This document shows positions 24,970 through 36,954 of a stretch of DNA of 36,959 nucleotides, in pieces (position 1 is the first letter of the stretch; every line of letters begins with the position of its first letter). The notes under the pieces were generated by a model. It saw nothing but the letters and a program-made list of their open reading frames with translations. It ran no database searches and was not told where the DNA came from. Source of the DNA: Ichthyophthirius multifiliis (lineage: Eukaryota > Ciliophora > Oligohymenophorea > Hymenostomatida); NCBI RefSeq assembly GCF_000220395.1, contig NW_004086104.1, positions 1-36,959 of the forward strand, given 5' to 3'. The translations under genes were made by a program, and so were the position numbers.

Positions 24970-27900
24970 TCAAGTCCTTCTTTCTAGAGAATATCTTTAT
25001 AATACATTAAATGATTATCTTCTTACATCATCAATAACTTTTTATTTATCATTTATACTTAATCTAAGGGATTCGATTTCAACAAATAATATAAAACAAA
25101 TACTATGTAATTAGGTAATTTATTTTTGAAGATTATCATTACTAACGAGAGATCTTTTCATTTATTAATTTTCATTGTCAATTTATTATATTTTTTTTCT
25201 TAAATTTTCATTATCAGAATACACATGTGCATCTTTTTCTCTTAATCCTTCTATTTCTTAAAGAGCGCTTTCCAAAATGGAACATCTCATAAGAAGTTAT
25301 TGAATTTCTTAGTTTTATTCTTATAGAATATTATGTTATCTATTAATTTCATTAGCTAGAATTTCAATATTTCCTCTATGCTTTTCATTTTCTTATGTTT
25401 TATTTTCATTTAATACATTAAGTCTTTCAATTTCTTAAGCAAGCTAAACTATTTTTCCTTCATAATCTCTTAATTTTATTTCTAATTATTTTGCCTATTA
25501 ATATTATTTATCTAAAATTGAATATTTTTTTAATTCGTCTTAGTTTATTATTTCTAATTATTAACATTGAATTTCTAAATTTCTGGCTTTTTCTTCATTT
25601 TATTTTAATTAATTTATTATATTTTACATCTATTTTATTGCATCTAATTAATCTTTTTATATTTTTTTTTTATTTAAAATAAAAATATATATGCTTGAAA
25701 TAATATGAAAATAAACCTTAGATTTATACATTTTTTTAATTAATTAAATCGTTTAAACTTTCATTATCAGAATTTAAAACGATTATTTTACTTTCATATT
25801 CTTTTATTTAAGCTTAAAGTTAAATTTTTTAAAATGCTTAAGTTTCTAATTCATGAATTTATTTTCTTAATTAATTTAATTCATTAATTTGATTTTGTAT
25901 CAAATCATTTAATTAATTGATTTTCTATTAGAGATTTTCTATTTTGTTCTCTTGTTATTTACAATTGTCTTTGTATTATAATAATTCTTCTATTAATATT
26001 TCTTGTTTTCGGAAACTGTTTTTCCATTCTTCTATGTTTTGCTGTAAAATACTTATTTAATTATCTTTGTTTTGACACAATACTTAGTATTTTTAAAGAT
26101 CATTTAGTTGAAATTCCATTTATTAACTTGCTATCATTAACTTTTCTATTTTGTTCGTCTTATCTATCAATTTATCCCTTAACTTTTGATTTTCATCTTG
26201 TAAAGATGCGAATTTTTAATTTAAAGTATCTATTTTTATATCCTTTTATTAAACTGTATCAGTTAAACTTTATTTATAATATTATTTAATCAGATTAAAA
26301 TAGTATTAATATATTATTTATTTTACTTTTAATTTAATTATATAATTTAATTTTCTTTATCTTAAAGTTAGCTTTTTATTTATTATAATTAAATTTCTAT
26401 ATTCTTTTTTTCTTATGAAAATTTTTAGTTTGCTTTTTCTATTTAATTTTCAAATTATTCAATTGTATCTTTGTTTCTAAAATATTTTTATTTTTTTGAT
26501 TAAAAAAGAAAATAATTTAAATTTTGCTATATACTGTCTTATTAATTATTAGAATTCTTATTCTTTAGTTTGTAATTATTATTTTAGTTAAATGAGTTAA
26601 ATTTCTAATTATTTTACTTTATCTGAATGTTTTGTTACTAATTCATTATTTTTTTATTCATACTATAAATTGCTCTAATTTAAACTTTTTATTTATATTT
26701 TATAGTTAAAAAAAAAAAAAAAAAAATTATTAAGTATAAAATTACTATTTTTTCAATTAAGATATTTCATTATCTTTTTAATTGTTTTAAATTTTTAGTT
26801 TTTATATTTCAGATTAATATTGTTTGCTATTTTGTTCATTTGTATAATCTAATTCAATTATTTATTATTCTTTTTATTAATTAAATTCTACCAAACTTAT
26901 ATTATTTTGTTTTAAATTTAGTATATTATATAATTTAAATTTTACTTTCTTTTTAATTTATTTAATTCTTTTTCTTTTTCTGAAATATCTTTGTTTAATT
27001 TCTAAAGTTGGATTTCTAAATCATTTTTTTAATCATTTAAAATATCTATTTCAGTTTATTTTTAATCTTTAGCTCTTATAGCTTCACTCATACTATTTGT
27101 ATTTTTTTCAAAAGAAATAAATATGTTTAATTATATACCTATTTTTCAATTAGTTTATTTGCATTTATTTTTCGTTGTTTTACTTATTTAATATTTATAT
27201 TTCACTTTCTAAATCTTTTACTTAATCTAACAAAAGTTGATTTTAATTCATCTTTTACTCTTTGATTCTATTAAGTTCATTGAAACTTTTTTTTTTGTTT
27301 AAAAAAAAAATATTATATATATTATTTACTTATTTTTTAATTAATTTATATATGTAAGTTTTTCATTTAAATTTTATTATATTTTCTCATTTTCAGATTA
27401 TAATTCTTGTAATTTCTATTACAATTCATCCATTTCTTTTGTTTTTTAATCTTTTACTTTATTACTATCAAATAAGCTTTTTTAAAAAATAATATTAATG
27501 AATAAATAAACAAATTAAAATTTTATTTTAATAAATAACAACCTTCGTTTTAGTATATTATTATCATCTTCTTTTTGTATTAATGATTATTTTATTTATT
27601 CATACTCTTATTATAATTATTCAAAAAACTATTAAACAACTTACAATTCGTTATTTTTTTAATCTTTTAGTTTATTTGTTTCAATTAAACTTATATATAT
27701 AAATATATTTTTATTAATTTATTTTAAAAAAAATTAATTATGATTTCTAATACTTTTTCTTTAATTAATTCATAATTTCATCTTTTTAATAAATTTATTA
27801 TGCACTTTAATTTTATAATTCATCAAATTCTTATTTTTTTATTCAAGTTAATTAAATAAGTCTCTAATTTTTTATTCTTTTAAAGAAATTTAATCATTAA

Positions 27901-30036
27901 GACTTTTTATTTTTATTAAAATAAATTATTTATTAAAAATTAAAATTTACCTTTTTTTTAATTAAGTTAATTTATCCTCTTTATCTTAAATCTATTAATT
28001 CAAATTAATTAAATCGTTTTCAAATTATTATTTTTTCTCTTAAAGATTATTTTATGCTTCTTTTAATGCTTAATCTTTTTAAAGAATACTATAATTTTTG
28101 AAAAATAAAATTTATTTTTTTTGAAAAAAAAAAATACGTTTTTTAAGTTTCTATAATTCATTTTCCTTATCTAATATTTTCTAAGTAGCTTCTTAAACTT
28201 AATCAGCGAAATTTTGTTAAGCTTTTTAATAGTTTTAATCTATCTCGTTAATTTTTCCGTTCTTTTATTTTTATATTTCATTTATACTTTTTTTATAATT
28301 AATTAAAATAAATTTTAAAATATTTTATCTATTTACTTTTATTTTTATAGTGCAATTTAATCTTCTTTTTATTTTAATAAATTATTTAAATCTTCTATAT
28401 GGGCTTATAGTTACTTATTTACTTCTTATTAATTATTTAAGTCATTCTATTTAAGATCTTTTTAAGCGTTTATATCATTTATACTTTTTTTTGTTTTTTT
28501 TATTTTTTTATATATTATTTTACATTCTTTTTAATTTTATAATATCATTATCTTTATCTAATATTTATTAATTTAAAAGCTAAATATCATTTTCTTCTTA
28601 TTTTTTTAGTTTAAGAATATTGTTTTCGAATTCCTTCGTTTTTTTTTCATTCTAAATTATTTATTCTTGCAAACTATTTTATTTTTTTAAAATATATAAT
28701 TTAAATTGTCTTATATATAAAATAATTTAAATATTACGCTTTTTTATATTTACTTATTTCTTCATTTTTATTATCTAATTATTAACAAATCATTTAATTA
28801 TTTTATTCAAGTTATTTCTCTTTTAGTTTAGCTTATTTTTCTAAATCATTAATTTTTTTTTAAGATTATTAGTTTTAATCATTTAAACTTTTAATTTATT
28901 TAGAAAAAAAGATAATGATTATGTTTTTTTTTTTAATACTTTTTTTTTAATTAATCTATTAAATCATCTTTGGCTTAATTACTTTTAATTAAGTCTTTAC
29001 ATTCTTTTTCAAATTATTTTTTTAATTCAATCAAGTTTTATAATTCATTTTATTTTAAATCTTTTTATTAAATTACCTCTTTGATACTAATTTTTTTGTT
29101 TAAAAAAAATAAACAATAAAAAATACTCTTCTTTTGCTTTTTTCAAATCTTCTTCTATTTGTTAAACTTTATTATTATAATTTTATTATTCTTAATCCAA
29201 TTGTTTTTTTGTTTTTAGGACTTCTTATTCTAATTATTTCATTTTTTTATTATTTTCTTAATTATTTTCATCAGCACTATTTATATAAATTTAAATTAAA
29301 AAAAATATAATATAAAAATAACTTTTTTTTTAATTTAGTAAGTTATTCATCTTTTTCTTTTATACTTTTTTTAAGTAATTCTTGTTATTTTTAGCTTTCT
29401 TATAAAACTTATTATGTACTTTTTTAAAATTTATAACAAAAATAAAAGAATATAATATTTAAAAAATATTAAATTGAAAAATGATAAAAGGCACAAGGCA
29501 CATTTTTTATTTTTTAAGAAAAGAATAAAAAAACATATTATAAATAAAAAAATATACCTTTATTAAATTTATTATAATTCGCGATCTTTACTTTTTATTT
29601 GATTTTCTAAATTTCCAATTTATTAATTTAAATCATTTATTTAAATTACATTCATTTATTAATTTTATAAAACTATTTTATCACATTCTTCTTATTTTTT
29701 ATCAAGTTACATTTGGATTTTATTTATTTTATCGTTGTTTTCATCTTATTATTCTTAAAATTTTAGTGCATTTTTATCAATAATAGTTACATATTCATCT
29801 ATCTTATTCTCTAAAGCTGAAACAGTTTGTTTCCATTATTCTATTTCGTTGTCTTTTATCTAAAATAATTATAATAAACTTTTTGTAGCATTCTTTGTAT
29901 CTTATGATTCTGGTGGAGGACGCTTTAGAGTATTAGGTACTTCTTTTTAAACAATTGTTCTGGTAATAATTTTTGATGTACTTTCATCACTTTATTAATG
30001 ATTTAAATTTGTAATTTATTAATTATAGTTACTCAT
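24970..30036 (-). CDS. Very long coiled-coil protein, intron-rich
   Basis: ATG at 30036 (MSNYNQQITNLNHQQS), TGA at 24970-24972. The whole 5 kb reads on the minus strand as Glu/Lys/Gln/Leu/Asn heptad-like sequence broken by perhaps 15-18 short AT-rich introns. Those I placed are 29419-29557 (139 bp), 29277-29322, 29087-29126 and 25653-25716; others lie near 28.9, 28.7, 28.5, 28.3, 28.1, 27.9, 27.7, 27.5, 27.3, 27.1, 26.7 and 26.5 kb. The N-terminus has a short non-coiled head with a Pro patch (LKRPPPESQ), then near-continuous coiled coil (QWKQTVSALENKIDEY), and a tail ending RRQSFNVLQRYSLERRT with a basic C-terminus. No motor, membrane or enzymatic domain is visible. Such proteins in ciliates are usually cytoskeletal, basal-body or vesicle-tethering components; which one cannot be told here. 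Confidence 0.85.
29490..29502. repeat. Tandem GGCACAA motif inside an intron
   Basis: Two adjacent copies of GGCACA(A) in an otherwise A/T-only intron (29419-29557) of the coiled-coil gene. That intron is also about three times longer than its neighbours. It may be a binding or processing site, or a remnant of inserted DNA; no function can be assigned. Confidence 0.4.
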
Positions 30037-30798
30037 TATTTTTTTTTTATAATTAATTATAATTAATAATTCTAATGAATAATTATATGCTTTTTTTTAT
30101 TTGAGTTTAATATTTTTTATTTAAAATTAATTTTTGTATTTAATTTATATTATTTTTTATTATTTCGTTTTATATATTTATTAAAATTTTATAAATATTA
30201 ATAAAGCATTATTTTTCTTAAATATATAATATTATTTATTTAAATATATATATTTTTTTAGCTTTTTTCCTTTATTTTACTTTACTTACTTATATCCAAT
30301 TAAAATATTTTTTTTATTATAAAAAAGCATTAAAAAATAATTCATTAGATATTTTAAACATATTTTTTTTTTAATTATCTAAAATAAAAATTAAATACAA
30401 AGTTATATATTTATGAGGTCTTTATTGATTAGAAATATTTTTTAATTATTAAATATATTCTAAATCTCATTATCGTAATTTATTTTAGTAAATATATTTT
30501 AATATGATTATTATATATTGAAAACTATTGAATTACTTATATTTCTTAATATACTTAATTTTATAAAATAACTTATTTTTTATTTTTTTAAATATGACAT
30601 CTAAAAAATAAAAAAATTAAAATACAATAAATATTTATATAAATAAATAATTTTAATAATGTTTATTTAATAATTAAAAATTTCTTAAACAAATTTATTA
30701 TAAAGTAATTTTAATATTAATTTTTTTTTTATTTTAATAAGAGATTGTAATTATTATATAAAAACTAATTTTAATAAATTAATTATATTTATTAATTA

Positions 30799-30811
30799 GG
30801 CGGAGGCGGGG
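30799..30811 (+). other. G-rich island, possible two-tier G-quadruplex
   Basis: GGCGGAGGCGGGG contains four G-runs separated by single bases and is embedded in hundreds of bases of almost pure A/T. It lies about 760 bases upstream of the coiled-coil gene start and 980 bases upstream of the DDX47 start. A replication origin, regulatory site, nucleosome-free mark or chromosome-breakage related signal are all conceivable; none is shown. It does not match the Tetrahymena telomere repeat or the Tetrahymena chromosome breakage sequence as I know them. Confidence 0.45.
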
Positions 30812-31359
30812 AAAACAAAATATTTTAATTTAATAAAAAATTATATTTGTATATATACATATAAATTATTTTATATTAAATTAAATTTAATTATTTTATT
30901 CTCTTTATAAAAATAATATAAGAAAAATAAAATATTTTTACAAAAAAAATATAAGAAAATAAAATATTTTTATAAAAATTAAGTATGTTTTAAAAAATAA
31001 AAAAAATTATTAATTAATATTATCGAAAGCTTGTATCATACATTAATATAATTTATTATAAAAATATTAATTTAAAATAAAATACATAATAACTAATAAA
31101 TTATTAAAAATTTTTAAATTTTTCTAAGTAAAACTAAATAAATATTATAAAAATTTCGAATTGATATCAAAAAAAAAATTAAATTTAATAAATAAAATAA
31201 TAATTATAAAAAATAATAATAATTTGATATTGAAATAAAAATAAAAAAAAAATGATATATGATAATAATACGATTTGACTTGATAATATTAATAAAAATT
31301 ATCAAAAAATAATATAAATATATATATATTTAAAATAAATATATATTTATTTATATATA

Positions 31360-31392
31360 TAATTTATTTATTTATTTATTTATTTATTTATA
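31360..31392. repeat. TTTA/TTTATA simple repeat
   Basis: Short microsatellite of TTTA units followed by TATATA in the divergent intergenic region. Ordinary for DNA of this composition. Confidence 0.8.
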
Positions 31393-31790
31393 TATATATT
31401 TTATCTTGTAAAACTTTATTTTTGTATGTTAATTTTATTTTTTAGCTTAAGCTTTTTTGTAAATTCATAAATTTTTAATTTTAGGTTTATTTATATTTAA
31501 TTTAAAAATAAAAATAAATTAATTACTCATCACAATTTTTTTTTAATTTTATATTATAAATAATTATATAAAGAAAAAAAAAATTAGTAATTTAAATTAT
31601 TAATTTTGTTAAATTAAAATTTGAATGTTAAATTTTTTTATATATACATTTTTTATAATTAGATTAAAAGAATAATTAATATATTGATATTTAGATTTAA
31701 ATAAAAATATTTATATAATTTTTAAAAAAAGAATTTTATTTAAACTAAAACAAAAAAAGAATTAAAAATTACAAAGCTAAAATTAAAAAA

Positions 31791-33281
31791 ATGAAATAAA
31801 AAAGAATTCAAAAACTTAAATAAAAAATATAATTAAAACAAATTTAAAAAAAGCAAGTTCAATAAGAATTTCAAGAAGATTAATATAATTTAGAAGAAAG
31901 TCAAATTGAAAATAAATCTGAAGAGCAAAAAAATATCTAAAATTAAACTCTAGAAAATTTAAACGATTCAAATTTAAATGTTTAATAATAAGAAGAGTTA
32001 AAGAATGATACATTTAAATCACTAGGAGTAAACATTAATTTTTTCATATTATTGTTTTAATAATTTTTTTTTTAAACTAAAAAAAAAAATGGATATATGC
32101 ATTTTTTTTGATTAAGTTTATTAAAAAAAATTGCAAAAAAAATAATATATATAAATATTATATTAAAAAAAATAGGTTTGCGATGAATTATTAGAAGCAT
32201 GTAATAGACTAAAATATATAAATCCAACAGCTATTTAAATAGAAAGTTTACCCTATACCTTAAAAGGTTAAGATATAATAGCTTTAGCAGAAACAGGATC
32301 AGGAAAAACAATGGCTTTTGCACTACCTGTAATTTAATCTTTATTAGATGCTCCTATAAAGTTTTTATGCGCTTATATTGTCACCTACAAGAGTAACTAT
32401 GTATGCAAATAGCTGAACATTTTGAAGTCATTAGGAGTAGGAGTAAGTTTAAAAACAACAGTAATAATTGGAGGTTTAGAACCTTAAATATAAGTATAAG
32501 CATTACAAAAAAAACCTCATATAGGTAATAAAAAAAATATATATTTAAATAAAAAAAGATAAATATAATTATATATAAATAATATATAAATATATATATA
32601 TATATATTTATATATATATTTAAAAATTTTTATTTATATTTATTTATATATTTTTTTTAAATATTTTTTTATAGTTGTCGGTACTCCTGGAAGAATATTA
32701 TATCATTTATAAAATACTAAAGTTTTTAATATAAAGTAATTAAAATATTTAATATTGGATGAAGCTGATAAATTATTAAATATGGACTTTGAAAAGGATA
32801 TTAATAAAATATTAGATGTTTTACCGAAAAAAAGAAATACTTTTCTTTTTTCAGCAACTATGACAAACAAAGTAAATAAATTAACCAGAGCTTCTTTATA
32901 AAATCCTGTTAAAATTGAAGTTTCCTTAAAATATTAAACTGTTATTACTTTAGTTTAATTATATAGTTTTATTCCTTCGAAATACAAAGATTGCTATTTA
33001 GTGTATACTTTGAACGAATTTGCAGGATAAACATCTATTATATTTGTTACAACATGTTTAAATGCGATAAAGTAATTAATTAATAACTTTTAAGAATATA
33101 TAGATTAATATAATTATAAAAAAAATAACATAGATTAACACTAATTTTAAAAAATTTAGGATTCTCAGCAGTTACTATAAATGGATAAATGAGTTAAGTA
33201 AAAAGATTTGGAGCAATAAATAAATTTAAAGCAGGAGAAAAAAAATATTAGTGGCTACAGATGTTGCATCTAGGTAAAAAA

Positions 33282-33341
<60 letters not shown>

Positions 33342-33864
33342 ATATATATAATTTATATATATATATTATTTTTATTCTTAAAATTTGTATACTTATATAT
33401 ATATATATATATATATATTTATAATTTATTATATATATATTTATATTTTATTAAATTGTAGAGGTTTGGATATACCTAGTGTAGATTTAGTTATTAATTA
33501 TGATATACCCAATAATGCTAAGGAATATATTCATAGAGTTGGTAGAACAGCAAGAGCTGGAAGAGCTGGAAAAGCAATAAGTTTAGTTACTTAATATGAT
33601 GTAGAAATGTATTTAAAAATAGAGGCTTATTTAGGAAAAAAATTAGATGAATATAAATGTGAAGAAAGTTAAGTTTTAGTTTTTAATGAGAGAGTCCAAG
33701 AAGCTTAAAGAATAAGTGCTTAGGAGATAAAAGGAATAATGGAAAAAAGAAATATAAACCCACTAAAATATTTAGATGATGAAGGCACAAGCTATAGATA
33801 GAAAAAAAAAATGAAATAAAATATAGGAAATAAAAATTTAAAAAAAATAAAAATAGATATATGA
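31791..33864 (+). CDS. DDX47: RRP3/DDX47 DEAD-box RNA helicase, with several apparent frame slips
   Basis: Five exons: 31791-32027, 32176-32524, 32675-33071, 33134-33273 and 33462-33864 (introns 148, 150, 62 and 188 bp). DDX47/Rrp3 is a nucleolar ATP-dependent helicase needed for 18S rRNA processing. The subfamily signature is clear: [25 protein letters not shown] (Q motif), [14 protein letters not shown] (motif I), [12 protein letters not shown] (Ib), [15 protein letters not shown] (II), [11 protein letters not shown] (III), [36 protein letters not shown] (V) and [18 protein letters not shown] (VI); the C-terminus is Lys-rich. The motif Ia block (LILSPTR, then EL and MQIAEHFE) appears in shifted frames: single extra bases at about 32368, 32394 and 32427 would explain it, and together they restore the frame. 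A further slip lies at an A8 run (33238-33245) before motif V. Either errors in the assembly or a decaying gene; identity is certain. Confidence 0.9.
33274..33461 (+). repeat. AAAT and TA microsatellites filling a DDX47 intron
   Basis: The intron that splits the VASR and GLDIP codons of helicase motif V is almost entirely AAAT repeats (about 33283-33342) followed by TA-rich repeat to 33440, with GT and AG at its ends. It is the longest intron in the gene, apparently grown by repeat expansion. Confidence 0.85.
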
Positions 33865-34352
33865 TATTAATTTTATTTTAAAAAAATTATAAAATTATTA
33901 TAATAAAAAAATAATATATATAAATATATAAATTTATATATATATATATATATACATAAATATATATATATAAATGTTTTATTTTTTTTATTAATACTGT
34001 TGTTTATTCGCAAACATACGAAAATATACTAGATAATTTTAATTTGTTTTAAAATTTAAATTATTATTTTTTATATTATATTATTTGCTCTATTAATTCT
34101 TTATAATTTATTAATATTTTTTTGATTTTTTGAAAATTTTTTTTATTTTTATTTCTTCATTTATTTTATATATTTTAAAATATTTTCTATATTTTTTTAT
34201 GAATATTTTATTTATCATTATCATCCTCTTATTTATGTTGATTTTTAATATGTTTTTAATTTAACATTTCTTTTTAGTGTATTTTACATATATCTTTATT
34301 TTTGTAGCATAGTATATTATTTAGTTTTATTATATTCCAGTTTCTTTTATTT
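33865..34352. other. DDX47 3' flank and probable 3' region of the LINE
   Basis: A TA repeat at about 33920-33975 follows the DDX47 stop. The rest is AT-rich and, on the minus strand, lies downstream of the LINE stop codon, so part of it is likely the LINE 3' untranslated region. No terminal poly-A or target-site duplication could be fixed, so the LINE end is not placed. Confidence 0.5.
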
Positions 34353-36954
34353 TCATGATGGTAGTAGAATTTTTAGTGGTTTTTTTTATGAGTTGTATTT
34401 TATATTCTTTATTATAGTTTTTTTTATATCTAATAGTTGTTTTCTTTTTTTACATATTGTATTTAAGCAAAATTTATTTAAAAAAGGCTATAGAATAAAT
34501 GATGGAGTATGTTTATTAAATCTCATGCTGCTTTTAAATGTTTTAAGTATAATAATTTGCCATTTAGTCTTGTATGATTTTTTAATAAAGGAGAATAATA
34601 TTATACCATACGAAATTTAGCTGAATATTATTAGAAATCATAAATGAAATTTATTTTTAAAATTTATTGACTCTTAGTTGATTTGATTTAATCGAATGGT
34701 TGCAAATTGTGTGTTTTATTTTAAACATTTTATGTTAGATTTGATACTTAAATTCGAATCTATTATAATACCTATGTATTTATATTCTGATTTAATAGGA
34801 AAATTTTAGAAGTGTTTTCCAATAAAGTTTTTAAATTTTCTTCTATAAAATATTATATCGGATTTTTCTTTATTTATTTGCATTTTGCTTTCTAATGCCC
34901 ATTATTCTAAAGTGTTTATTATTAATCTAAGTTGTTTTAAGTTTGAGAAAAAAATTGCAATGTCATCAGCATAAAAGAGTTGTTTATTAATTTATATACC
35001 AGCCTTACAAAGTTCTTGGAAAATTTGGTCTATAAAAATGTTGAATAAGGCTGGACTTATAATAGATCCTTGTGGTACTCCTTGTGTAATTCTAAAAGTT
35101 TTATTATTTATTTTTATATAAGAGTTTTCGATTAAGAATTAGAGTAGATTGAATTCTTCGAAATTTAATATTTGTTTTTCTGAGACAATTTAGAGTAGTA
35201 TATTGTGAGGTACTGTATCAAATGCATTTTTTAAATCAATGAATAGAACTCCAGATTCATTTTAGTTTTATAGTTTTTTCCATTCTTAAGCATATTTATA
35301 CAGGTTAATTTCTGTCCCTAAGTTTTCTATAAAACCTGATTATGATTTCCCTATTTTTAGTTTTATATAATTAAATAACTTTTAGCTGATTTATAATTCC
35401 ATTAGTTTTCTTATAGGGGATTAAATTATAATGGGTCTAATTTTGTCTATTGTGCAAATTTTAGGAGAGTTTTTATTTAGACAAAAAAGTCTTCCTTATA
35501 AATGTTATAGAAATAAATTTTTATAATTTATGTTATTAATACATTATTTTAAGAGATTTATTCTTGCTTTTTCCAGGTTTTAATCTTTTTTAATTTGTGT
35601 TAAAATTTAATCAGATATTAAGTCAGAAGATAAAGCTTTATTTTTGAGAATTTGGGAGATTTATGAATTTCCAATTAGTATATTATATAGGGAATCAATT
35701 TATCTATTGGGATCATTTAAAATGTTAGTTAAATATATCATATAGTAATTATTCAAGTTCTTTTCCTTAATATATTTTTTGTTAAGTTGAATAGAGTCGA
35801 TTGGAGATTATTTATTTTTATTTTAATATTTTATTTTTTGTTTACATGCTTTCCAAAAACGTTGTGATTTATTTGTATTCAAGAAAAGAGTAAGATTATT
35901 CCAAAGTTGATTCCATTATTTATTTTAAAATATTTTTTTATTTTTGATAAACTCTTTTCAATCTTGAGAATTTTGGAATATGGAATAGATGTGTCTTGTC
36001 CAATTTTCTAAATCATTAATAAATTTTTGTTTTTATATATATTTAATTTTAAATTTTTTAGAATTCAATAATTTTAATGGATTTTCTTATTTTAGTGCTT
36101 GTAGTATAAGATTGCGTGCTTTTTTTTATTGTATATTTATATTATTTTTTTTTAGATATTATTTTATGTGATAATTTCAGAAATTAAATATTTATGATTA
36201 CTGTTACCTATTTTATTACCAACTTTTGTTTTAAATTATAAAGAATCGCTTGAAATTGTTAAGTCTATGATGCTATTTAAGTGTGTAGGTTAATCTGGGC
36301 TAATTTTTAAGTTATATTTTTAAATGAAATCTTTTAGTAATTTATTTCTAATTTAAGGATTTTATTAAAGTCTCCGAAAATAAAAATTTGTGGATTTTAG
36401 TACATTTGAAGTTTTTGATTAATTTCTTGGAATATAGAAATTATTTAACTTTTTAGTTAATTGTTTGGGATATTGAGGCATGCTATAATTAATTATGAAC
36501 TATTATTTATGTCGAGCATAATCATTTCAAGCTCTTGTGATTCAGTTTTTATTTCTTGTCCACGTAAAAAATTGTGTATAAAAATAGAGACCCCACCTCC
36601 TTTTTTATTATTTCTATACCAATGAAAGCCATTGTAAGTGATGATGTTTATTGGTTTTTCTTATTATTGCCATATTTCACAAAGTAGAATGATTTAAGAG
36701 TTCGTTTTGGTTGCTTCGTATATAATTAGTTTTTTTTTGTTATATATGGACCTAATATTTGTGCTTAATATTTTTATCTATTAGTATTATTGTTTAGTGT
36801 TTTATTAATTATTGTAAACCTTTAAGTATGTTTTTGTTTGTTTATATATAAGTTGTTATATTATTGTTATATATTATATTATATTTTTTATATAGGTAAA
36901 TTGTTTTTATTTTTTATTTTATTTTTTTGGTTTTATATTTTAGTGTAATTATTA
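34353..36954 (-). pseudogene. LINE ORF2-like endonuclease/reverse transcriptase frame, damaged
   Basis: The frame opens after a TGA at 36955-36957 with no clear start Met. The endonuclease part slips frame just after GDFN at an A4 run (plus strand 36360-36363) and again before the linker at an A8 run (36120-36127). An in-frame TGA lies in the linker at 35958-35960, before the RT. From there to 34355 the RT frame is uninterrupted and all polymerase motifs, including the YADD aspartates (34962-34973) and the FIDLKNAFD aspartates, are present. The damage is light, so the copy is young, or some of the slips are homopolymer errors of the kind suspected in two host genes nearby. Confidence 0.8.

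Larger units (their letters stand above)
30037..31790. other. Long divergent intergenic region
   Basis: Between the starts of the coiled-coil gene and the DDX47 gene, so both promoters should be here. Nearly all A/T, with a TTTA repeat at about 31360-31392, a G-rich island at 30799-30811 (listed separately) and no convincing reading frame. Confidence 0.5.

Noticed and set aside
25491-25682. Plus-strand ORF of 63 codons in the coiled-coil region
   Set aside because: Antisense of Gln/Lys/Glu-rich coiled-coil exon sequence, which naturally gives open Phe/Leu-rich frames on the other strand.
34393-34620. Plus-strand hydrophobic ORF of 75 codons
   Set aside because: Antisense of the LINE reverse transcriptase C-terminal region.
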